A stretch of DNA of 64,000 nucleotides, taken from Triatoma infestans. Lineage: Eukaryota > Arthropoda > Insecta > Hemiptera > Reduviidae. This document shows positions 31,661 through 42,460 of the stretch, in pieces (position 1 is the first letter of the stretch; every line of letters starts with the position of its first letter). A program made the translations under genes and the position numbers. The stretch lies in assembly GCA_011037195.1 (NCBI GenBank), contig JAAEAF010006163.1, positions 1 to 64,000 on the forward strand, given 5' to 3'. The notes under the pieces are model-generated. The model saw only the letters and a list, made by a program, of their open reading frames with translations. It searched no databases and was not told the DNA's origin.

Positions 31661-33790
31661 TGGGGAATTTTCTGCAGTAGCGGGGAAGTGGAAGTTCTGG
31701 GCCACCTTTTTTGTTCAGAATGGCGGCCAGCCCTACCACTGCATAATCATCGATTCTGACGAGCACCTAAGCCACGCCCATTATCGCCACACCTTAACCT
31801 ATCTTCCTAACTGATGACCCTACTTTTCAAACTAACATCCAAATCACTTAACTCCATTTTCCCGCCCTCCCCGCAACTTAACCATCCAAATCGTTAACTC
31901 CATTTTCTCTCCAACCGCAATCATTAATCTGGCATCCAAACCGATGACACAATTTTCTTCCACCCCCTTCCCATGCCAACAGAAAGTTCCTCCCCGTCCC
32001 CCACCACTACTTTACACAACAACATGACGGAACCTAACATTGCTTACTGACCCTCACCACCACTGGGAGGGAGAAGAATTTTTTATTTTATTATAATAAG
32101 AAAAAATTTAAATTATTGACAAGTATTCGAGCCTATAATCTTTGTGTTGAAAGTCCATCACCTTAACCAGTAAACCACGATGCTCCGCTCGTTAGCTGTA
32201 GTATTTTCAACGTACATTTCTTCTCTTGGCTTCCCCATCCCTCGCAAACGTCACGTTACTTCGGGCGAGAGGTGAATTATTATTATTTTTTTTTATACGA
32301 AAAAACTTGTCTCAACTGTGATTCGATCATATAATCTTAATACTGGTAGTCTATTATCATAACCAGTAGGCCTCTTGCTTACTGCAGTTTTCAAAATACA
32401 CTTCTGTTCTTAACCCCAGTCTTTATCATAATTATTGCAAACTAATTCCTTCACCCCACTCACAAAAATATTATGTTAATTTTTTTTATATTACCTAACT
32501 ATTATTTTGTATAATAAAATTTTGAACTTATAATGACCCTCATTTCCCTAATTTAACTCATGCTATCTCAACTATAATGTTTTTATAATATATTTGCCAA
32601 AACGGGCAATTAGAACATTTATTGCAGCAGCGACAGCTCTCGAGTGGGGGAATGTGTAAATATTTTGTTTTATTATTTTGTGTGTGAAAGTTAGATGCCA
32701 TTCTGCCATATTTTAATCCCGCCAAATATTTAATTATTTTTTTTTTTGTGAGCGTGTTGAGGGGAATAAAATTATGTGAGTGCGGAGGAGGTGGAGTTCA
32801 ACTAGATGTGTACGTTGAAAATTATAGCTGGCGAAGTACCATTGTGGCCGACTGGTTATGGTGATGGGTTTCCAACATAAAGCTTGCAGGATCGAATCTC
32901 AGGTAAGGGGCAAGATTTTTTTTATAAAATAAAAAATTATTTCCCTCTTGCCAAGATGATGGCGAGGGGTGGTTGGTGGAAGGTGTAGTTGGGTAGTTTT
33001 CTCTGGAGTTTGTCAGTTCTGAGTACGCGCATGTTGTGTTAAGATGTGAGCAGCAGGAGCAGGCAGTTGGAGGGGGCAAGTAAATCTTTTTTCTTTATTA
33101 TTTTATATGTAAGTTAGGTTATGACGTCTTCCCGCCATATTTTTTTTTAATGTTTTTGTGAGTTAGGTCAGGTAATTAGTTTGAAAAAAATTATGATAGT
33201 GCGAGGGTTAAGAATAGAAGTGTACTTTGAAAACTATAGTAAGCAAAGGCTTAGTGGTTATGAAGATGGACTGGCTACCAACATTAAGATTACGGGATCG
33301 AATTGCAGGTGAGATAAGTTTTTTTCTTATTAAAATAAAATAAAAAATAATGCCGCTCTCGCCCAGAGTTTTGTGATGATTGCGAGGAGTGGAGAAGTTA
33401 AGAGTAGAAGTGTACGTTGAAAATGACGGCTAGCGAGCGGAGCATTGTGGTTTACTTGATAACGTGATGGACTTCCAACATAAAGATTACAGGATCGAAT
33501 CCCACTTAATAAATTAAAGTTTTTTTCTTATTAAAATAAAATAATAAATTCCCCCCTCCCTCGCAACGTAAGGTTAGTGACAGTAAGGGTTAGTAAGTTG
33601 GGGTGGGGAGGTGAGAAGGGGTGATGAAGGCATAAAATAAATGAAGGCATCGGATTAGATGATAGACTAAGGAGTGGAGGCAATGTGCATGGCCGACGTG
33701 CACGTAGAAATCAATGACTAGGAAATGGTGAGGCTGACCGCCATTTTGTACAAAAAAGTTAGCCTAGAACGGCCATTTCCTTTCTTCTTC
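31661..33790. repeat. Palindromic composite of five tRNA-Ser-like modules
   Basis: The outer ends are inverted repeats: 31705-31740 (GTTCAGAATGGCGGCCAG) against about 33735-33765 (CTGACCGCCATTTTGTAC). Each half contains tandem units of about 200-350 bp. Two modules on the minus strand (about 32110-32220 and 32310-32400) and three on the plus strand (32800-32910, 33210-33315, 33400-33510) share GTACGTTGAAAAT, a GTGGCCGACTGGTTATGGTG-type A box, GATGGACTTCCAACATAAAG and a GGATCGAATCT-type B box. The order GTGGCC-A box-GATGGACT-B box resembles tRNA-Ser, but the acceptor stem does not close, so these are not tRNA genes. Confidence 0.65.
32842..32905 (+). other. tRNA-Ser-like module (best preserved)
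   Basis: GTGGCCGACTGGTTATGGTG gives a good RNA polymerase III A box, and GGATCGAATCT at 32889-32899 a near-perfect B box. About 30 bases separate them, without the long variable arm of a functional tRNA-Ser. It is likely a pseudo-tRNA or SINE head. Confidence 0.5.
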
Positions 33791-34199
33791 ATAGTTAAAA
33801 TCGTCGGCACTTTTATGGGGTCAACACTTCTGGTCAACCGATTTTCTCAAAAATGGGAATTTTGGCAATCAGTATAATTCCTAATTAATATTATTTAGTG
33901 GTTAGAATTGAATTATGAACTAAAATAGCACATTACAGGAAAACTTAACTCCACCCCTCCTTAAAAAAGTCCCCCAATTTGAATGTTTCCGAAGAAATGT
34001 TACAAATGAAAGCTCTACATAGTTGTATGTAGCTCTGTATGTGTAGTTTACATTTTTAGTTTAAAGAAAATCATGATGCTGTTTTGGAAGTAAACAGTAG
34101 AAAACTGAAAAATACTTCTCAGTAAAACCGCACTTCCGGTCATCCAATTTTCTTCAAATTTGAAATATAAACTCGGCAAAAAATATTCCATTTTATTTT

Positions 34200-34920
34200 T
34201 TAATACTTTTAGTAATTCGGTAATTAAATTTAGTAAGTTAAAGATAATGAATCATAAATTTGTTTGAGTTTCTATAATTTTTGGAAAATAGCCAATAGAG
34301 ATAAATCTTTCTTATATACCTATTTGCAGCTACTCAGACACAGACGATCACAAATGAAACTACTTTAAGAATAAGTTTTTAAGCAAACAATTTAAATAAT
34401 CATTCAAGTTTTCTTGGATGGTTAAGGATAACATCTCGGCTATTGTTAGTTATTTACTCAGTCTTGTTAGCTTTCTATGGCCTAATTATATAATTTGTTT
34501 ATTAGATTCGTCTAGGATATCAAAGTGTAATTAAACATTTAAAACAATATATAAATATATATTATCAATTAATATAATTTTATATGTGAGATATTAAATT
34601 AGAGATAAAAGAGTGTTTTACAATTCTTTCTAAACATTCCTAAATTTAATTTATTAAAAAAATACAAATTGCTTCAATTAAAAGTGAAATAACATTTAAA
34701 AAGTTACTACACATAGTAAATGATGCGAACTTTGAAAAGTAATTAATTTTTTGAAAAAAATGTACAATCAAAAAAAGAAAAAATAACGATTAATAAAGTT
34801 ATAAAGTGTTTTTTAATTGACTATAACTTTCTTGTATTTCGGACAATATTTCGAGATCGAACTGTCACGTTGGGATCTCAAAGTTACCAAAACAGAACAT
34901 GAGATTAGTCTTTTCATTTG
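34200..34920. other. AT-rich stretch, no gene recognised
   Basis: There is no open frame of note, no terminal hairpin and no tRNA-like boxes. A few A runs are present. Confidence 0.5.
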
Positions 34921-34924
34921 TTTT

Positions 34925-35926
34925 ACTTCCTCTTACTCCTAGTAAGAGGAAGTATTTAATCGTGTCAAATTTTCGATATCGAGTATTCACCGGAAATATC
35001 CTTTTTTAGGTTCCCTATGTCCAAAAAAGTGGTTTTTAGCAAATTTGTGTGTGTGAAAAGCATAGCTCAAAAATAAAAAACCGTATAAAGTTAAAATTTG
35101 ATATTCCGTTTAGGTATCACGATCGGATCTGATAGTACGTTATCTGTCAAAATTCCTCAACCGGAAATACCACTTTACTAATAGTTTTTTTTTACTTTTT
35201 TGTAATTTTCTCAAAAATGGCTCCGACGATTTTCTTCAAACTTGATATATCAACTACACATACAAAGAGCCACAACTTTTATTTGCAACATTTCTCCGGA
35301 AAAATTCATTTAAAGGCACTTTTGGGAGAGGGATGGGGGTTAGGTTTTCCTCTAATGTGATACTTCAGTTTATTATACAATTCTTTTATCTAAAAAATAT
35401 TAATTATAATTAAATGTGTTGTTGAAATTTCGAGTTTGAAAAAAAATCGGGTGACCGGAAGTGCGTTTTTCCTGAAATGTATTTTTCAGTTTTCTTGTAT
35501 TTTTTTTTTTTACTTTCTTACGCTTTTCTCAAAAATGGCTCCGACTATTTTCTTCAAACTTTTTATATCAACTATACATACAAAGATCTACAATTTTTAT
35601 TTTAAACATTTCTCTGTAAAAAAATTCATTTAAGGACACTTTTGGGGGGGAGGGGTGGGGTTGTTTTTGTCTAAAGTGCTATCATAGTTGATTATACATA
35701 ATTAATTGATCATCCAAACAAAATTAATTAGAAATAAATAGATGGCAAAAAATTTCAAGTTTCAAGAAAATTAGTAAACCGGAAGTGCGCTTTTACTGGA
35801 CAGTTTTTTTTTTTTTCCAGTTTTCGACGAATTTCATTAAACTTAGTGCACAAACTCTAAAATCTGTCAATTACAATTTTGAAAACTGGTGTTAGAGAAA
35901 GTTGTGTGAGTGTGTTTAACACCAGA
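34925..35926 (-). repeat. HINE-like repeat, reference full-length copy
   Basis: Read on the minus strand, this 1-kb copy starts TCTGGTGTTAAACACACTCA with a GTGTGA-type hairpin and TTTCTCTAACACC. It has an ACTTCCGGTTTACT block, CAAAAGTGTCCTTAAATGAA, a second cassette with the same order, a short CA run, and TATTTCCGGTGAATACTCG. It ends GACACGATTAAATACTTCCT with the hairpin CTTCCTCTTACT/AGTAAGAGGAAG at 34926-34953. The 5' CTCTTACTCC pairs with part of the 3' hairpin as a subterminal inverted repeat. TC start, subterminal inverted repeat, internal microsatellite and 3' hairpin together match DINE-1/HINE elements (non-autonomous Helentrons). That assignment is inference, since no Rep/helicase copy is here. 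Confidence 0.78.
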
Positions 35927-36462
35927 TTTTTTTTTATTTACTTAGACTCATACGTGGGGGGGGGGGATCAACAAACACACATACAGTTAAATACGATCTT
36001 GTCAGAATTCTAAAATTGAATTTTTCATTGGAAAAATCTGACGACTTTCTCTAACTGCAGCTAAATTATTATAAAAATTGACAATTTTCTTACTACCTTG
36101 AATTATTTCATTAATTTGCCCTAACATAAAATATAGGTTAGGTACATGTGCCCTGAGTCTCAGACAGGTAGTAGGTGAATGATTATAGTTTGGCAACTTG
36201 ATTGTGAAACCTGTGGGCGGAGTTGATTGACGTCACTGCTAGTAGGGCGGAGCTTAACTGCTGTTTAGTTGTCACAAGTAAGTGCCCGAGCTAAACAATG
36301 TAGTCTAGAAGTCAGTAATACTGAGCAAATAATATTTGAATTCGATAAATATCCTCTATCGAATATAATCGATGAATCGATAAATTCCTCAGGACCCAAG
36401 AAACAAAAGTGATTCCCAATAAAAAACAATTTTCCCACAAAAATGCTTCAAATAAAAGTGGG

Positions 36463-36533
36463 ATATATATATATATATATATATATCTATATATATATGT
36501 GTGTGTGTGTTGTGTGTGTGTGTGTGTGTGTGT
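36463..36533. repeat. AT and GT microsatellite
   Basis: An (AT)n run followed by a (GT)n run occupies the variable microsatellite position of the HINE-like repeat. Confidence 0.85.
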
Positions 36534-36801
36534 AAAAACAGTATACAATGTTTAAGCTTTTTTTACAGAAAATTACGAAAAACTGAAAAACTATTCAGTT
36601 AAATTGCTCTTTCCGGTTGATGGATTTTGACCGAAACCTTTTATTATCACATTCAGCGGTGGTTCCTGAACGGAATATCAAGTTTAAAGCTTCCTACGCT
36701 TTTCATTTTTAAGATATTTTGTTCACTGCACAAATATACAAACAATTTGCTAAAAACGTTTTTCTTTAGAGTATATCAAAATATATATTTCCGGTATGAA
36801 A

Positions 36802-38616
36802 CCATGTAAGAGTGACGACTGGCAAACCAAAGCTCATCTATATGATTCTGTTTCAGAAAGTGTTTTATTATACCTGGTAGAGGTTTGGGGTCCAGAATAT
36901 AGCCATATTTTGGAGAGGGGACAGTTGTATTTCTTGAAGCTTTTACTTCACCTACCGCAAACCACACCAGACGCTTTTGTCAGGCTTGAAACCGGTAGAA
37001 TTCACACGCAATTCAAAATATTTAAAAAAAATGTTAGGTTGGTGGCAATCTCTGTTAGAAATGTCTGAATCCCGGCTCCCTAAAATATGTTACACCAGAC
37101 TAGTGGAACTACAACATTGCACAGTGCCATTTTAATAGGGTTTTAACTCTCAGGAAGTATCTTATTTCCATCGGTTCTGATTTACTCTGGCATGCCCAAT
37201 GTCCAAAAATGGTCAGGAATAATTATAATAATCTGCTGGAATCATTTAAAAAATCAATCTTTTTAGTAAAGATATTAACTCTATATTGTACAGCCGATAT
37301 AATGTAATTTACAGGAATATTTGTAATTTTGGTGTAAGAGAAATCTATCTTATTTATCACATACATATCAACAAATTAAGATTGATAGTATAACTACGAT
37401 TAGCTTACAAAAAGAAAGGTGTTGTTTATTTAAATAGAAAGAAGTATACTTTTATTTCTGATAATTTCTGCAAGTTTTGTTCACTAAATAATTCTGACGA
37501 TTTGATATATTTTATACTTGGCTGTCCGGAATTTGTATCTTTAAGAGAAAAATACTTAAACAAACATATATATTCATTTTACAGCTTTAATGATAAATTT
37601 ATTCACCTACTTAGCTTTTCTGAACCAGGTGATTTAGATAAATTAAATGATATCTACCTATATTGTGTACATACTATAATGACATGGAAAGTCATACCAA
37701 TGTCAAAGTGGTTCCAGCCAGCTGCTATCTTAACAAAGGATGGCAGTAATAAAAGAACAATTTATAACCAGCGACCTAGCAGGCCGCCGTCTTCAGACAA
37801 TGCCGGCCAAACAAACAACAAAGCCCTTTTCAATACTTTACATCAACCAGTCAGCAAGCACCGGTAAGGTTGGCCACTGACCTAAATAAGGTCAGCAAAC
37901 TACGAAGGTCGCACAAGGTCGCACACTAGGACAGATGTCTTGGTGTGAGTGTGGCCAACACCGATATATAAACTCTATCATATACAACGAGAGGATCATT
38001 ATATCATATACGACCATACGAGCACGTCTATATACACGAGCAGCAGTTTACGCGACTATACGAGTACACAGTTTCATTTAAACTTATTATCTTTTAGTAG
38101 TGCATCTTAGTTCGTTTATTTTATCATTCTAATTTATTACTTATTTATCTTCTATTTATTCCTAAGTATTTTGCTAGTTATTAGTTACCATTTATACGTT
38201 AAAATTATTGTTAAAATACAGTCTATTTTTATAAATTCCGTGTTAATAATTCGAGCACTAACTTCCAAAAATCTCTAAACGAACTTCCGCCCTCTTCAAG
38301 ACATATACTGCATACCTCAGGAATCACAATAAACGATTCCATTACAATACATTCAAACTAAGAAATTTGTTAAGTTAATTCATTACAGAAACACATCTAT
38401 TTTTTTATTTTTTTAAATTTTTATCTCATTCTGTTTATCTTATAATATTTATGGTTCTATTTACCTTATTCTATTAGATTATAAAAGTTGGTATTATAAA
38501 AAGTTAAATTTTATGAATTTCAATTTGTAAATATTTTGGGTCAACCCCTCTGTATGCTAATGGCTATAACAGAGTATGTAATAAATAAATAAATACATAA
38601 ATAAATAAATAAATAA
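36802..38616 (+). mobile_element. 5'-truncated LINE with AAAT-repeat tail and 17-bp target duplication
   Basis: Perfect duplications ATATTTCCGGTATGAAA lie at 36785-36801 and 38617-38633. The body encodes the last part of an ORF2. LVEVWGPEYSHILERGQLYF and LLHLPQTTPDAFVRLETG (36870-37000) correspond to the region after the reverse transcriptase. FCKFCSLNNSDDLIYFILGC (37466-37530) is the Cys-His cluster. Similar blocks occur in the 18.93-kb LINE (VWGF, YLPQNTPNYF, LETGR), so the two are related families. Frameshifts and stops are present. The tail is AAATAAAT repeats (38581-38616). Confidence 0.82.
37740..38350 (+). other. Unassigned promoter-like block within the LINE 3' region
   Basis: A less AT-rich block contains CCAACACCGATATATAAACT (TATA-like) and then a CATATACGAC/ACACGAG-rich stretch. 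It lies between the last coding match and a typical LINE 3' untranslated region. It may be part of the LINE or a solo LTR. I could not find TG...CA ends with a short duplication, so it is left open. Confidence 0.25.
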
Positions 38617-38670
38617 ATATTTCCGGTATGAAAATTCAATTTCAATACTTCCTTTTACTAGGAATAACTA

Positions 38671-39175
38671 TGGATGATTCTTGTCGACCGTTGCTTGTAT
38701 GAAGGAAAAGGATCGTGAGTTTCGGTCTTTTTTTGAAAAAATAAAAAAACTTAAATTCTTGCCAACGTTTCGACAAATATACTGTCTTTTTCAAGGCCTA
38801 CAACATGCAAATACAATAGGTTCTTTTTTGAAAGTCAAAAACAAAAAACAAAAAACAGAAAGTAATAAAAAATAAAATTATGGATTAATTTATAAAAATT
38901 TTTTGGTTTATTTACATAAAAAATAAAAAAAATAAAAACTATTAAATAATCTATAAAACATATCAAAACTTGAAAACTTATGTATAATTTTGTAAATTTT
39001 GTTCACAATTCTCTGTGTTGTTGAGGTGTTCTCAACTTTTTATTTACAAAATTATAATTTTAATGTGTTTATGATCAAGTGGTAAACAGCTAACCTGTTT
39101 TGCTTACTGAGAGTCCTGTGCGACCTGTTGTGCTATAATAATTTTTTTTTTTCATAGTTTCATTTTGTTTTTCAC
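38671..39175. other. AT-rich stretch with a CGAAACGTTGG motif
   Basis: The minus strand at 38797-38764 carries CTTGAAAAAGACAG, then TTTGTCGAAACGTTGG. Here a GACA/TGTC stem precedes GAAAC. Apart from this motif nothing was recognised. Confidence 0.4.
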
Positions 39176-39177
39176 AA

Positions 39178-39708
39178 TGAATAACCTATATGAGTGGGAA
39201 CATAGGAAACTGAGAAAGATGTTTGCAAAAAGTGTGGAAAATAATGTAATTGAAGATGAAGGGAAGTAGGAGAAGGATGATGATAACGATAAACGATAAA
39301 ACCTTTAGAAATATGGCATTTTTTTTTTTTATGAAGAAATGCCAAATATTATTACGCTGTGTACGACCCAACCGATAGAAAGTGTGAAGGAGCATTATTT
39401 CAGTGAAAGAGACGTAAAATGCAGTATGTCACAGAAATTCTGGCTACTCTTGGTTTGTTCTATTTCGCAGGTGTTTTGGAAGCTAATCACTTAAACACAG
39501 AAGATCTGTGTGTGAGCACTGATGGTCTGGGGTTGAACTGTTTTGCCTGAGAATTTCCATCAAAAGATTTTTTGGAAAAGATTCTTTTGAGGCATTTGCA
39601 TCTGACGAGGCAGCAACCCCCCCTTCAACGTAAAAGTGTTGATAAATTGACTCCTATTAGAGAAATGTTTGATATATTCGTCAGCGATTGCCTAACATAT
39701 AAAAAATA
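39178..39708 (+). pseudogene. piggyBac-type transposase relic (N-terminal part)
   Basis: Plus-strand frames from about 39425 read ILATLGLFYFAGVLEANHLN and TEDLCVSTDGLGLN. After a break, VDKLTPIREMFDIFVSDC follows near 39640. These match the conserved piggyBac transposase order (GLLYFAGVLK, NHLNTEDLW.TDG, then IDKLAPIREVFD). An ATG at 39178 opens a short acidic stretch that may be its N-terminus. Stops and shifts are frequent and the catalytic aspartate region is absent, so the copy is inactive. TTAA-flanked ends were not found. Confidence 0.6.
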
Positions 39709-39728
39709 ATTGCTATATTAGTGATAAT

Positions 39729-39960
39729 TTTTTTTTTTTTTTTTTAATTCAACATCTATGGTCATTAGCGCCCGGAGCCTTCTCAGTGCTCTGCAGGCCT
39801 CCGGACAGTGTTCTCTCACTACAGATAACACTGTTCATCACCGAACAGAGAGCTGTAGAGGCTCCTAGGAAGAAAAAATCTAAGGGTAACTCTGGACTCG
39901 AACCCGGGACCTCCGCGTGGGAGTCCAGTACGCTAACCACTTAGCTATCCCTCCCCTTTT
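39729..39960 (-). mobile_element. tRNA-derived SINE, copy 2
   Basis: The minus strand starts with a tRNA-like head (GGGATAGCTAAGTGGTTAGC A box; GGTTCGAGTCC B box at 39904-39894). It has the same body as copy 1 at 11337 (AACACTGTCCGGAGG, GAGAAGGCTCCGGGCGCTAA) and ends GACCATAGATGTTGAATTAA plus an A run. Direct repeats TTAGTGATAAT (39718-39728) and TTAGTGGTAAT (39961-39971) differ at one base. It landed next to the piggyBac relic. Confidence 0.82.
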
Positions 39961-40224
39961 TTAGTGGTAATAATAATGATAATTAAAAACTATACTGATA
40001 TTTTAACATGAATAATTATTTTGATGATTTCATTTCGTGCTAAATTTATTATTAAGTTTTTTTTATAATTAATTTGGAATTTAAAGTTTTGCAACACAAT
40101 ATTGTTAAGAAAAAACAAAAAAAAAACTTATATTTTTAAGTGCGGAGCATGAGCCCACAGCGACCACTAATGTCATAAAATTAGGTACACCTCCTGCAGG
40201 GTTAAGTGCTATTTCAATAAAAAT

Positions 40225-41155
40225 TCTGGCGTGAAACACTCACACGGACTTTCTCATATTGCAATTTACACAATTATTGATCAATTCTCTTCAAAAAGAT
40301 AGTAATTCTTACAAGATGTTTAGTCTCTTCAGGTTGTATCAATGAAAGAATGTAAACTTTATAAAACAACATAAACAATAATTCTGTTTGGCCGTTGTTA
40401 ATCAAACAAGTAAAAATTTGTTTTATAAAATAAATTTTTTGAAGAAACATAAACCTCGCCTCTTCCCAAAACTCCCTTAAATGAATTCCTTCGGAATAAC
40501 TTTCAAACAGAAGTTATAGGTCTGTGTATTGTTAGTATAAGAAGTTTAATTTAATACCTTCAGTGTTTATATGGCAAAAAAAACTGGAAAAAACTGTTAA
40601 GTAAAGTCGCATTTCTAGTCCATGGAATTTCATCATGTCTGAATTTTGGTAGCATATTTAATTCTCACTAACATTATGTAGATGATAGAATCGTAATAAA
40701 TTAAAAAAAAAAACGCTTTATAAGGAAAGTATAACCCCACACCTTCCCCAAAAGTTGTCTTAAATGTACTAACCGCGAAGAAATGTTTCAAATAAAAATT
40801 GTAACCTTCTATGTATATTTGTAGTTGATATAGAAAGTTAAAAGAAAATTGTTGCTATCTTTTTTGAGAAAATCGCAAAAAAGTATAAAAAAATGATTCA
40901 GAAAAGTGGTACTTTCGATTGACTGATTTTGATCAAAGCTTATTATCAGATGCGCTGGTAGAGCACAAACGAAACATAAAACCACTTCGGCAACTTTCCA
41001 ATTTTTGAGTTATAATGATCACATACATACATACATATACACTTAAACATCACACAACCCACAAAGACCACTTTTTCAGCCTCAAGGGACTTTTAAAAAC
41101 TCATTATCGTAAATTTCACACGATTACCATGCACACAACAAGTAAGAGAATGTAA
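40225..41155 (+). repeat. HINE-like repeat copy, moderately diverged
   Basis: It starts TCTGGCGTGAAACACTCACA at 40225 and shows the internal blocks, including TTGTCTTAAATGTAC, AAATGTTTCAAATAAAAATT and TGGTACTTTCGATTGACTGA. It ends TTTCACACGATTACCATGCA and AGTAAGAGAATG at about 41155. Short ACATACATACATA repeats replace the CA run. Confidence 0.7.
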
Positions 41156-42055
41156 AAATTGGTGGGCAAAAGATGCAGAAAAGTAATTAGTTACAAAATG
41201 TGGAAATTAACATAATATATGTTAATTATTTGAATAATTTATTTAATTTAGAGATCATGTTGCTCTAAGTAGGTCAAAAGAACACTCAAGACAACTTTAA
41301 CTGGGTGAAGTTTTTCCAGTCTTTTATGAAGCGAAGAAGTTGCATAATATATATGGTAATTTTTTTTTTTTATATGAACAACATCAATTTGAACTAAAAC
41401 TTATTCTGTGAGTGATATTTTATAAAAATGAATATGTTTTACAATTTATCAAGCTTTTATTTCATTACAAATAGATATTTTACAAAAAAATTATATTATA
41501 AAGTTCAAAAAACAATTGAACAAATTTGAAAGTTGAAAGTTTTGAACAATAAATGTAATTTGCTGGAACTTATCTATTTTTTTAAATTTATGTTTAAAAA
41601 TTAACCAAATTCAATTATTAAAATTTGGATTTTTCAGCAAAAAAAAATACTTGTTTTGAAGTCCCTTGAGTACGAAAAGAATGTTTTTAACAAAAAGAGA
41701 GTTTTTTTTTTTTTTTATTCTGTTTTGACCAAATACGTGTACAAAAGAAGTTCCATGTGCAACTTAGAATATATAAATCAAAACTAAAACTATTGACAAA
41801 ATAAATAAATAACACACACTTAAAAAGGATGTGAAAAAAATAATGTTAAAATAATTAACAAAAAATAATAATGTAAAAAGCAAAAAAAAATAATAATAAT
41901 AGATAAAAATGACCTTTTACAGTTACACTAAACCAGCCAACTTGTTTACATACGGCATTATTTTAACAGTTTATATTATTCATTAATCATGAATGATTCA
42001 TTAATACATTTATAATAAAATTATAGATATTAAAACAATCAAATTTCTACTGAAC
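41156..42055. other. AT-rich stretch including one half of a direct repeat
   Basis: No gene is visible. The segment 41550-41705 is a direct repeat of 42680-42842 (see findings). T runs at about 41361-41371 and 41702-41717 may be retroelement tails. Confidence 0.45.
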
Positions 42056-42059
42056 TGAC

Positions 42060-42460
42060 AATAAATTAAATAGTGTTTTTTTTTTTTTTGCTAGTGTTAG
42101 ATAGAATAGATAATTGAGGTAAATATTTTATTTTTATACAGTCATAAATCGGACAAATAATAAATAAACGAAATAAATCTTCATTTTCATAAAGATTACA
42201 AAGAGTGCAAAGGTGGTTAGGTTTAATTTAGTAAGCTTTGCTTTATGAATAATTTTTATAGAAAAATTACTGGAATTTCTGAGTTGAAATATTTATGCTA
42301 GTAACATGGATGATTGGTAGAGAAAATAGTAAATAATTTTGAAGTGCCGAAGTATTTAAAGGAGTATTTTTGTAATAAATACTGTAATTAGAGGAGTATA
42401 GCCTGTCTACATCAGAATGGTATTATAAATTTGCTTCATATGTAGGCTAAATTGTATTTA
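42060..42460 (-). mobile_element. LINE ORF2 C-terminal fragment (Cys-His cluster)
   Basis: The minus strand near 42230-42130 reads NHLCTLCNLYENEDLFRLFI followed by ICPIYD. This matches the CSLCNLNEEEDG..FLAVCPIL block of the 18.93-kb LINE. Upstream, in broken frames, LYSSNYSIYYKNT is compatible with the preceding part of that protein. Only a fossil remains. Confidence 0.45.

Larger units (their letters stand above)
31621..34170 (+). repeat. HINE-like repeat copy split by a large palindromic composite
   Basis: The family's starting block is at 31621-31660 (CTGGTACGAAACACTCACAC, CTTTCTCTTACTGC). The next recognisable family blocks appear only at 33800-34170 (GGAATTTTGGCAATCAG, TAGAATTGAATTATGAACT, CCACCCCTCC and ACTTCCGGTCATCC). 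Between them lies the palindromic composite. Whether the composite inserted here or is part of a larger member of the family cannot be decided from one copy. Confidence 0.55.
36030..38670 (+). repeat. Old HINE-like repeat copy interrupted by a LINE
   Basis: It starts near 36034 (AATCTGACGACTTTCTCTAA) and runs through AAAATGCTTCAAATAAAAGT, an AT/GT microsatellite (36463-36533), CTTTCCGGTTGATGGATTTT and ACGGAATATCAAGTTT. It reaches TATTTCCGGTATGAAA at 36786-36801. After the LINE it resumes at 38617 and ends with CTTCCTTTTACTAGGAATAA at about 38665. Confidence 0.6.

Noticed and set aside
31443..31814. 123-codon open frame
   Set aside because: It spans the boundary between a HINE-like terminus and the palindromic composite, so it is not a single biological unit.
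32842..32905. Functional tRNA-Ser gene
   Set aside because: A and B boxes are present, but there is no closing acceptor stem, no long variable arm and no clear anticodon loop.
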